Source of the DNA: Nocardioides alkalitolerans DSM 16699
GTDB taxonomy: Bacteria; Actinomycetota; Actinomycetes; Propionibacteriales; Nocardioidaceae
Reading direction: 5' to 3'
NCBI RefSeq assembly: GCF_000426525.1
Contig: NZ_KE384533.1
Coordinates: forward strand, 124,001 to 188,000
Length of the DNA: 64,000 nt
The number at the start of each line of letters is the position of its first letter. Within the stretch, counting starts at the first letter, position 1. The position numbers and the translations under genes are program-made. This document shows positions 57,518 through 64,000 of the stretch, in pieces. A model generated the notes under the pieces. That model was not told where the DNA came from. It saw nothing but the letters and a program-made list of their open reading frames with translations, and did not search any database.

Positions 57518-57708
57518 GCGAGGGCCGCCACGTCACCCTCGGCTGGTTCGTGGTGTCGCTTCCTGCCTCGCTCGACGGCACCGAGTGCCCCGACTGCGGC
57601 TTCGACACCGTCGTGCTGTTCCCCGTGACCCTGCTCAGCGAGTCCGGCGTCACCCCGTGGGGGCACGCCGCGCGCTGCACCCGCTGCTGGATGGAGGCCA
57701 ACGAGTGA
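57514..57708 (+). CDS. Small zinc-ribbon protein in the tail region
   Basis: 64 residues, GTG start overlapping the minor tail gene and GTG of the next overlapping its stop. Two CxxC pairs, ECPDCGFD and RCTRCW, form a zinc ribbon. It is unusual between two structural tail genes. No function known. Confidence 0.62.
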   Translation: MSEGRHVTLGWFVVSLPASLDGTECPDCGFDTVVLFPVTLLSESGVTPWGHAARCTRCWMEANE

Positions 57709-59951
57709 GCTTCACCGACCCGTCACCCTCCGAGATCACGCCTATCGTCCGGGTCGACCTCGGTGCCCCGCTCGGCGTGCGGACCGTGACGTCGTGGGAC
57801 CTCGAGCGCGAGCTCGTCGCCGCGGCCGTCGCCGGCACCGTGCGCGGCCCCGGTCTCTCGATCGGCAGCGGCAACCTCACCATCGCGCACACCGACCTCT
57901 CCCGCACGCCATGGGCCAAGGGCGCCCTGCGCATCAAGACGGGCGGCGAGGCCGTGCTCGTGGGCGAGGCCTCCGACGGCGAGACCATGGCCCTCGATAC
58001 GTGGCTGGTCGGCCCCAAGTCAGGCTCGATCGGTGGCGCCAGCATCAGCGTCCCACTGCGGGAGAAGCAGTACGCCGGGCGCCGCCAGCAGAACCTGCTG
58101 CCGATCCTGGCCGGTGCGCACGCCGACCCCGCGTGGATCGTCGACGTCCTGGCCCGCCAGCTCGGCTACTACACCACCCCGCCGCCGGTGCCGTCCGCGC
58201 TCACCAGCCTGCCCATGAACGGGGCGGTCTGGGAGGAAGCGAACGCCGCCAACCCCAGCGAGTTCGAGGTCCCCACCGGGTGGGGCGCATTGCGGGGTGC
58301 GCTCGGCCCAACCGGGCTCGTCGACATCGCGGTGCAGCTAGGGGTGTCGGGGTGGATCTACACCCAGGGCGTCTACATCCCGATGTCCGACCCGCGGCTG
58401 ATGCGCGACGAGCCGCTCTTCTGGACGCTCGACGTGCGCGGCGTCGTCGAGGGCTGGTTCGGGTACGGCCCCACCGGCCAGGTCCACATCCGCATCGACC
58501 GTGACGCCGGCGAGCTCGCGATCCGAGGCGGCACCAGCCGGGCGTGGGTCACCGTGCCGTTCACCCCCGGCGCGAACGGCGACTACCCCGACCGGGTTCA
58601 GGTGCAGATCGAACGCACCGGCACCCCCGACCCCTCCGACAACCCCCGCTCGAGCATCGGAACGTTCGGCCCGTCCCGCGCCCGTGCCCGCTCCTCGGCA
58701 ACCGCGCCCTGGTCGGCATGGGCGGTCGAGCCGTGGGTCGGGGTGACGAACGGGATCTACGACCTGGCCTACAAGGCGGCCGCCGGCTCCTCGTTCGCGG
58801 CCGCGCAGGTCACCACCGTCGCGGACCCGCTGCTGTGGAAGCCGCCGACTGCCGACATCGACAAGCTCGGCGGCATCATCGTCGCCCCGTACCTGCCGGC
58901 CACCACCGACGTGTGGTCGGGCATCCAGGCGGTCGCCTCGTCGTGGCTGGCCGCGGCATGGCGCGACCGGGACGGGGTCCTGCGTCTGCGCGAGCGCGGC
59001 TACCTCGCCGGCAACGGGCCGGTGCGAGAGTCGATCGACGTCGGCCGCAAGGTCGAGGACCTCCCATGGACCCTCGACCCCGCCGACACCGCCGACCGCC
59101 TGGTGGTTCAGTGGTCCCCGGTCGACGTGGTCACCCCCATCGCCAACGAGTTCCCCGTGCTGTGGGAGGCACCCGAGGCGCTCCGCGTCGACCCCGGCAA
59201 GTCCGTCACCCTCATGGCCGACCTCGACCGTCTCGGGTTCGAGCACGGCACCCAGTTCTCCCCGAGCAACGCCGTGCCGTGGTACCCGATGTGGAGCATC
59301 TACGGTGAGCAGCTCTCCACGTGGTCGGCCAACCCCGAGCGCGACGGCTCCGGGCCACAGCCCGGAGACGGCGCCCTGCAGATCACCACCCGCCGGATCT
59401 CCGCCGGCCGGGTCGAGGTCACCATCCGCAACGCCTCCGCACAGGTGCTGTGGACCGTCGACGCCCAGGGCAACCCGCACCTGAAGATGCGCGGCTGGGG
59501 TCGCATGGACCAGAACCAGCCCGCCACCATCGAGCGCGGCGTGCCCGAGGACCTGGCAACCAACAAGCTCGAGGTGTCCCTCGGCTCCCACGTGCAGCGC
59601 GCCGAGGACGCCGAGGCGATCGCGGACCACCTCTACGCCCGGCTCTCGGCCGAGCGGATGTTCCGGATCAACAGCCTGCGGGTGGTGCCCGACTGGTCGC
59701 GCGACATCGGCCAGATCGTCGAGCTGTTCCACGAGCGGTCGGCGCTGCGGGTCAAGGCGCTCATCGTGAAGGTCGCGATGAGCGGTGACGGCGGCAGCGT
59801 CACCCAGCAGCTCGACGTCGTGTGGCTCGTGCCCACCTACCGCGACCTGCGCGAGGCATGGGTCGGCCGCTCCTACGCCGACCTCAAGGCCCACTGGGCC
59901 GGCCGCACCTACGCCGACCTCACCGACGACCCTCTTTCGACAGGAGCCTGA
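57705..59951 (+). CDS. Large minor tail / baseplate protein
   Basis: 748 residues, GTG start. A long beta-rich protein with VTSWDLERELVAAAVAGTVR near the N-terminus, IRIDRDAGELAIRGGTSRAW mid-protein, and a late conserved AIADHLYARLSAERMFRINS. The end repeats YADLKAHWAGRTYADL. It follows the gene order of hub/spike-type minor tail proteins and probably forms part of the host-contact tip. The repeat at the end is an S-Y/T-Y-A-D-L motif in two copies. Confidence 0.84.
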   Translation: MSFTDPSPSEITPIVRVDLGAPLGVRTVTSWDLERELVAAAVAGTVRGPGLSIGSGNLTIAHTDLSRTPWAKGALRIKTGGEAVLVGEASDGETMALDTWLVGPKSGSIGGASISVPLREKQYAGRRQQNLLPILAGAHADPAWIVDVLARQLGYYTTPPPVPSALTSLPMNGAVWEEANAANPSEFEVPTGWGALRGALGPTGLVDIAVQLGVSGWIYTQGVYIPMSDPRLMRDEPLFWTLDVRGVVEGWFGYGPTGQVHIRIDRDAGELAIRGGTSRAWVTVPFTPGANGDYPDRVQVQIERTGTPDPSDNPRSSIGTFGPSRARARSSATAPWSAWAVEPWVGVTNGIYDLAYKAAAGSSFAAAQVTTVADPLLWKPPTADIDKLGGIIVAPYLPATTDVWSGIQAVASSWLAAAWRDRDGVLRLRERGYLAGNGPVRESIDVGRKVEDLPWTLDPADTADRLVVQWSPVDVVTPIANEFPVLWEAPEALRVDPGKSVTLMADLDRLGFEHGTQFSPSNAVPWYPMWSIYGEQLSTWSANPERDGSGPQPGDGALQITTRRISAGRVEVTIRNASAQVLWTVDAQGNPHLKMRGWGRMDQNQPATIERGVPEDLATNKLEVSLGSHVQRAEDAEAIADHLYARLSAERMFRINSLRVVPDWSRDIGQIVELFHERSALRVKALIVKVAMSGDGGSVTQQLDVVWLVPTYRDLREAWVGRSYADLKAHWAGRTYADLTDDPLSTGA

Positions 59952-59953
59952 CG

Positions 59954-60367
59954 ATGGGCAACACCCCCCTGGGCATCGCGTTCCCCGACGACGACGACCC
60001 GATCGACGTCACGGAGTCCATCAAGGAGACGGCCGAGTCGGTCGACGACTACCTCACCCCCAAGCGAGAGACCATCGCGCTCGCGGACCCGTTCGCGAAC
60101 ACGCTGATCCTGACCAAGGTCGGTCCCCTCGTGGTGCTCACAGGCGGCGTGCAGCGCCAGGGCCAGCCCGCCGCCGGGTCCGTCGTCATCGGCACCCTCC
60201 CGCCCGGCTTCGCCCCACAGTCCGAGGCCGGCACGATCGTAGGAACGGCGTTCGGCACGAACACCACCTACCAGCTGCTCGTGCGCCCCAACGGCGACGT
60301 GCTGTTCCGGCTCTCCGCAGCGACCGGCAACACGATGCACGTCGCCCTCACCTGGGCCACCGCGTGA
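59954..60367 (+). CDS. Minor tail protein (small, beta-rich)
   Basis: 137 residues, Shine-Dalgarno caggagcc. The first third is acidic ([20 protein letters not shown]), the remainder a beta fold with [20 protein letters not shown], and [10 protein letters not shown] at the end. It looks like a tail tip or fibre-associated head-binding fold. Family not recognised. Confidence 0.65.
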   Translation: MGNTPLGIAFPDDDDPIDVTESIKETAESVDDYLTPKRETIALADPFANTLILTKVGPLVVLTGGVQRQGQPAAGSVVIGTLPPGFAPQSEAGTIVGTAFGTNTTYQLLVRPNGDVLFRLSAATGNTMHVALTWATA

Positions 60368-60696
60368 GCACCGAGGCGCCGACCAACGGCGAGCTCGTGC
60401 GCCGCATGGAAGAGGTCTTCGCGCGCCTCACCCAGCAGCTCGAGGCCCTGACCGGCGAGATCCGCGAAGACCGCCGCGTCAACGAGCGCACCTACGTGCG
60501 CCGCGACGTGTACGACGCGGAGCGTGCCGCCGACAAGGCCGCCCGACGCGACCTCGAGAAGGACATCGCGGAGCTGGTCGAGGCCCGCAAGTCCGACGCC
60601 GGCTTCCGCCGCCAGGTCCTGTTGTGGGGCGCTGGCCTGACCATCACCGTCATGGTGACCATCGTCGTCGCCGTCGCCAACCTGCTCGCGAGGTGA
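60364..60696 (+). CDS. Coiled-coil protein with C-terminal membrane helix
   Basis: 110 residues, GTG start. Long charged helix with heptad-like pattern ([20 protein letters not shown] to [14 protein letters not shown]), then a membrane helix near the C-terminus ([18 protein letters not shown]). This layout resembles XhlA-type hemolysin/holin-associated proteins. Its location before the collagen-like gene would fit a membrane role in lysis, but it may instead be a tail-associated anchor. Confidence 0.62.
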   Translation: MSTEAPTNGELVRRMEEVFARLTQQLEALTGEIREDRRVNERTYVRRDVYDAERAADKAARRDLEKDIAELVEARKSDAGFRRQVLLWGAGLTITVMVTIVVAVANLLAR

Positions 60697-60701
60697 GCAC
60701 G

Positions 60702-61418
60702 ATGAAGGCACGCATCCCGATCCCCTCTCACCGCACCGTTGCTCGGGCGTGGCTGCTCGCCGGTGTCGTGTTCGTCGTCGTCCTGGCGTGGCTTGTCTGG
60801 ACCGTCGCGGTCCAGGCGCACAACGCCGAGAAGCTCGAAGACCGCGATCGCGAATCGCTCGCGGACCGAGCTGACCTACGTGACGACGTCACCGCGCTCG
60901 ACGAGGCGCTCGTCGAGGCGAACCGCCGCCTCGAGTCCGTCGGCGAGCAGCCCGTGGCCACGCCCACGACGACGTCGACGCCAGGCGCCCCCGGTGCCGC
61001 AGGGCAGCCCGGCCCGCGGGGTGCACCTGGTGCTGACGGCGAGAACGGCGAAGACGGCGAGGACGGTGCGCCGGGAGCAACGGGCGCCACCGGAGAGCCC
61101 GGATCCAGCGGTGCAGCCGGCGAGCCGGGCGCTTCTGTCACGGGCCCGCCCGGGTCGACCGGGGCGACGGGACCTCAGGGCGCTCCTGGCCCCGCAGGGC
61201 CGCAGGGAGAGCCCGGCGCGGCCGGTTCCCCCGGGGCCACCGGGCCGGCAGGGAACGGCATCGCCTCCGTCATCTGCGAGGGCCTCACGCCCGGCACCAC
61301 GTTCACGTTCACCTACACCGACGGCACCACCCAGACCGTCACGTGCAGCACGCCGGTCGAGCCCGAGCCGGAGCCCGACCCCACCGACCCGCCGGGCCTC
61401 GACCCGGTCCTGCCCTGA
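60702..61418 (+). CDS. Membrane-anchored collagen-like protein
   Basis: 238 residues from the ATG at 60702 (gaggtgag upstream). The N-terminal membrane helix is about 15-37. A coiled-coil-type charged segment (about 42-80) follows, with a short PTTTSTP linker. Then a collagen-like Gly-X-Y region runs from about 95 to 186 with one break (SVT near 145-147), about 30 triplets. The end has an Asp/Pro-rich tail. Collagen-like fibres occur in phage tails. A membrane anchor is unusual for a tail fibre, so this could be a displayed surface protein made by lysogens. Confidence 0.75.
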   Translation: MKARIPIPSHRTVARAWLLAGVVFVVVLAWLVWTVAVQAHNAEKLEDRDRESLADRADLRDDVTALDEALVEANRRLESVGEQPVATPTTTSTPGAPGAAGQPGPRGAPGADGENGEDGEDGAPGATGATGEPGSSGAAGEPGASVTGPPGSTGATGPQGAPGPAGPQGEPGAAGSPGATGPAGNGIASVICEGLTPGTTFTFTYTDGTTQTVTCSTPVEPEPEPDPTDPPGLDPVLP

Positions 61419-61431
61419 GGAGACACAGACC

Positions 61432-63300
61432 ATGACGCGACCCCTCGTCGGCGGCACCCCCGCGGACCACGTCGGCACCTACACCAGCGGCGGCCAGCGC
61501 AACGTCGGCCCGGCCGTCGCCACGTGGTGGTCCTTCGACGACCCCACCGTCCAGCTGACCGACCTCCTCACGCTCGACGGCGACCCCGTCACGTCGGTGC
61601 GCCTCGGCTCGGAGGGTCTGATCCCGCCGCACTACTGGCCCGACGAGGTCAAGCTCGCGTGGCTCAAGGTGTCGGGCATCGCCGAGCCGTACCTCTACCG
61701 CGTCAACGAGGGACCCGCCGGCCCGGTCGGTGCGCCCGGAGCCCCCGGGGGTTCGGACGCCGAGACCGCCCAGCGCATCAACGAGGGCCCGCTCACGAAG
61801 GCCGCCCTCGGTGGAGCCGTAGCAACGCAGGCGATGACGCACGTCTCCGTCCTCGCACCGTGGCTTCGGCGCCTACGGGAGAGTCCGCTCCTCGCGAAGA
61901 TCGGGCTCGTCGGGGACTCGACCTACGACAGCGGCGCGTCGGGCCTCGGCCTCCACAACGCGGTGAAGGCGCACATCACCCCGGGCGGCCTGCTCGAGGG
62001 CATGGTCGACGCCGGCGTGCTCAACCACGGCCGCAACGGCGCGACCACGGCCGTGATCACGAACGCCGCGAACATGGCTCTCCTGGCCGCTGCCGCCCCG
62101 GACCTGATCATCGCTGGCCCCGGCATCAACGACGTCCGCCAGCGGGTCCTCACCACCCACACCGAGGACGTCACGTGGCTGCGCGCGATCCTCGTGACTG
62201 GCTTCAACGCGATCCGCAAGGCGTGCCCCGGCGTGCCGATCATCGCGTCGATGCCGAACAGCTTCACGACCACCGACGTCGGCGGCGCCGGCTACGTCGT
62301 CAACGGCAACCCCCAGGAGTGCTCCGCGATCCTGCGCGACGCCTACCTCTCGCTCATCGCGCAGTGGCCCGACGTGCTCGTGCACGACACCCAGGAGGAG
62401 GTCTTCGGGACCGTTGCGCTGGCGACCTCGCCCTACATGGCCGACCAGATCCATCCCTCCAACGGTGGCTACAACGCCAAGATCGCCGCACTCGCGCCGC
62501 TCATCGGCCGCCTGCTCGCCTACAGCACGGGCCGCGCGGCCGCCGCCCGGCTGGCGTCGCCCTACGCCCCCTGGACCATCTACGGACGAGAGGTCGAGGA
62601 CACCAGCCGCTACGTGCTGGTCGCCAGCGGGCTCTACGTCGGCAGCGCCGGCGGCGAGGCCGTGCCCTCCCAGAACCGCTACGTCGACTTCAACTACAGC
62701 CACGCCGCCTCGGCGAACATTCAGCGCAACGACCTCATCGAGATGCCCGACGGCACCACCTTCCGCTACACCGGCAGCCGCGGCACCCCCGGGGCGGACC
62801 GCCTCCGCATCACCGACACCGGCGTGCCGCTCTCGCACTCCAACCCGCCCGCCACCGCGGCCACGAACCTGATCGCCGGCCGCGGCACCGTGCGTGTCTG
62901 GCGCCGCCGCACCGCGATCGCCGTGCCCTCGACCCCGACGCCCGTCGTCACCCAGAGCGTCATCGCCGACACCGCGTCGTGGCGGTTCAAGCGGATCGGC
63001 GTCATCGCGACCGCGAACACCGACCTCGCCAACGCCGCCCAGCGCGTCATCGACATCAACGCCGCCTCCGTCACGGCCGAGGCCCCCTCGGTCCCGGCCA
63101 GCGACTGGGCAGTGGCTACGGGTGACCGCGTCTACATCGACGGCATGAGCGCGATCGACGCCGCCGAGTTCTTCACCATCGGCACCGACGGCATCACCTC
63201 CGGCGCCCAGGGGCCCTCCCTGCGACTCACGGGCATGAGCCAGCTCAACCGCAGCGCGCTCGTCGGGCGCCTCGCCGTTGTGGTCGGCACCCACGCCTGA
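61432..63300 (+). CDS. SGNH-hydrolase tail protein
   Basis: 622 residues, ATG at 61432 after ctgaggag. N-terminal part has a short collagen-like run (EGPAGPVGAPGAPGGSD, near 93-109). SGNH motifs are complete: block I GDSTYDSG (Ser163), block III PGINDV (Asn233) and block V DQIHPSNGG (Asp338, His341). A C-terminal beta-rich section has repeated Ala/Thr segments. SGNH enzymes cleave ester bonds, so this tail protein may deacetylate or de-esterify cell-wall polymers or capsule during adsorption. It ends the late tail operon in the window. Confidence 0.86.
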   Translation: MTRPLVGGTPADHVGTYTSGGQRNVGPAVATWWSFDDPTVQLTDLLTLDGDPVTSVRLGSEGLIPPHYWPDEVKLAWLKVSGIAEPYLYRVNEGPAGPVGAPGAPGGSDAETAQRINEGPLTKAALGGAVATQAMTHVSVLAPWLRRLRESPLLAKIGLVGDSTYDSGASGLGLHNAVKAHITPGGLLEGMVDAGVLNHGRNGATTAVITNAANMALLAAAAPDLIIAGPGINDVRQRVLTTHTEDVTWLRAILVTGFNAIRKACPGVPIIASMPNSFTTTDVGGAGYVVNGNPQECSAILRDAYLSLIAQWPDVLVHDTQEEVFGTVALATSPYMADQIHPSNGGYNAKIAALAPLIGRLLAYSTGRAAAARLASPYAPWTIYGREVEDTSRYVLVASGLYVGSAGGEAVPSQNRYVDFNYSHAASANIQRNDLIEMPDGTTFRYTGSRGTPGADRLRITDTGVPLSHSNPPATAATNLIAGRGTVRVWRRRTAIAVPSTPTPVVTQSVIADTASWRFKRIGVIATANTDLANAAQRVIDINAASVTAEAPSVPASDWAVATGDRVYIDGMSAIDAAEFFTIGTDGITSGAQGPSLRLTGMSQLNRSALVGRLAVVVGTHA

Positions 63301-63309
63301 TCGATCGGG

Positions 63310-63984
63310 TCAGCCTCGCGAGGCCCGCACGATCGCTGCGATCTGCTCGAGCGATGCAGCCGAGGGGGCGGGGAGCGCCGAAGCCACGTCCGCGGCTCCG
63401 GCCTCCGGGTCGCTGCTGATGAAGACCTTGTCGGCCAGCATCATCCGCACCTTGCTCGTGTCATCAGGTCCCATCGGGGCGGTGAACAGGTCGACGGTCT
63501 CCAGCTGGGCGGCCGTCGTCTCGGCCCAGCGCGACGTCTTGCGGTGCCGGCCCGACTCGGAGACGAGGTAGCTCGACAGCGCGAGCAGCGCGAGCACGTA
63601 GGGCAGATGGCCTAGCGCCTGCTGCCAGCTCGACGCGATGCCCGCTCCTTCCTGAACGACGGCCGTTACGGCTGCAGCCGAGAAGATGAGGACGGCGAGG
63701 ATGCGCAGGTAGTCAGCTGTGCGGCGCTCACGCGCAGCCATCCTCTGGTAGTGGCGACCAAGCTCAAGCGACCCCAGCTCACCGCGACGATTGTCCTGCT
63801 CCTCTACGGCATCGCGCGACTCCTGAACCTGCGACACGAGAGCGTCGGACACGCGTCGGTCGTTGGATGCTCGCGCGCGAGCCGACTCAAGTCGAAGATA
63901 GGCGGCGTAGCGATCCTGCATCTCGATAGCTCCGCCGACGAGCTCTTGAAGCGCCTCTCGCCCGTACTCGGCCTCGTTCAGCAT
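63310..63984 (-). CDS. Membrane protein convergent with the tail genes
   Basis: At least 224 residues; the frame stays open to the window edge on the 5' side, so the true start may lie outside. A charged helical N-terminal part, including a coiled-coil-type region (ESARARASNDRRVSDALVSQ), is followed by two membrane helices (about 95-112 and 128-143). The C-terminus is a small soluble domain. Only 9 bp separate its stop from that of the tail protein. Reverse orientation suggests an independently expressed accessory (moron) gene. Confidence 0.65.
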   Translation of the reverse strand: MLNEAEYGREALQELVGGAIEMQDRYAAYLRLESARARASNDRRVSDALVSQVQESRDAVEEQDNRRGELGSLELGRHYQRMAARERRTADYLRILAVLIFSAAAVTAVVQEGAGIASSWQQALGHLPYVLALLALSSYLVSESGRHRKTSRWAETTAAQLETVDLFTAPMGPDDTSKVRMMLADKVFISSDPEAGAADVASALPAPSAASLEQIAAIVRASRG

Positions 63985-64000
63985 CCGCTGAGCGTCGTCG

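Larger units (their letters stand above)
24227..64000. mobile_element. Siphovirus prophage (right end outside window)
   Basis: About 39.8 kb of phage genes in the order lysogeny module, early genes, terminase/head/tail. Lysogeny genes run leftward to tRNA-Lys. Early and late genes run rightward. HNH-TerS-TerL, HK97-like portal and capsid, connector, major tail, frameshifted tail chaperone, tape measure and minor tail genes are all present and open. The lysis module and attR are missing, so the element continues beyond 64000. Nothing seen suggests decay. Confidence 0.93.

Noticed and set aside
60364..60696. Definite holin assignment for the small coiled-coil membrane protein
   Set aside because: There is one membrane helix and a XhlA-like layout, but no endolysin is adjacent and tail genes flank it. 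The evidence does not decide between lysis and tail roles.
63301..64000. attR of the prophage at the right end of the window
   Set aside because: No repeat of the tRNA-Lys 3' half is seen here, and phage-type DNA continues to the edge. The right boundary must be outside.

Overview
The window is high-GC actinobacterial DNA (GC near 70 percent, frequent GTG starts, 4-bp ATGA/GTGA gene overlaps). The host gene set is topA, tmk, DNA polymerase III delta-prime, a TAP-type alpha/beta hydrolase, a cold-shock protein, and a DUF4178/DUF4247/DUF350/spermidine-synthase-like/K+ channel operon. This fits a member of the Propionibacteriales, such as the Nocardioides group. That placement is inferred from gene content and codon use, not from a database search.

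Host part, 1 to about 24.2 kb. It opens with the tail of a zinc/NADPH oxidoreductase and a TetR regulator. A divergent pair follows: a MHS-type MFS transporter plus acyl-CoA synthetase on the minus strand, and a GAF-LuxR regulator on the plus strand, with operator-like inverted repeats between them. This looks like a uptake-and-activation unit for an organic acid. Next come tRNA-Thr(CGT), a small cysteine-rich protein, a LysR regulator, and a minus-strand housekeeping run (tmk, holB, TAP hydrolase) translationally coupled by GTGA overlaps. A five-gene plus-strand operon at 10.05 to 14.35 kb encodes DUF4178, DUF4247, DUF350, a membrane-embedded aminopropyltransferase-like protein and a two-TM K+ channel with an RCK domain. 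It ends at a strong bidirectional terminator facing topA. Then come a hypothetical protein, an N-methyltransferase-like protein, cspA, a TetR/DHA2 drug-efflux pair, and a CynX/NimT-type MFS carrier.

Prophage, about 24.2 kb to beyond the right edge. Directly downstream of tRNA-Lys(TTT), whose 3' end is the probable attachment site, lies a minus-strand lysogeny module: tyrosine integrase, ImmA/IrrE-like metallopeptidase and a HTH repressor. Divergent from it is a plus-strand early operon of about 30 tightly overlapping genes (26.4 to 43.2 kb): Cro-like and excisionase-like HTH proteins, a ParB-domain protein, a sliding-clamp homologue, a PD-(D/E)XK nuclease beside a SNF2 helicase, a replication-type protein, an HNH nuclease and many small cysteine-rich orphans. 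The early region stops at two strong hairpins at 43.2 to 43.34 kb, followed by a G-quadruplex-type tract.

The late region (43.46 to 63.3 kb) is a classic siphovirus order: HNH, small terminase, large terminase, portal, MuF-like protein, scaffold, decoration protein, capsid, connectors, major tail protein, tail-assembly chaperones with a -1 frameshift, tape measure, minor tail proteins, a membrane-anchored collagen-like protein and a SGNH-hydrolase tail protein. A convergent membrane protein follows. No lysis genes and no attR are visible, so the prophage runs past the right end of the window. The structural genes seen are open and complete, so the element looks intact as far as it can be read.
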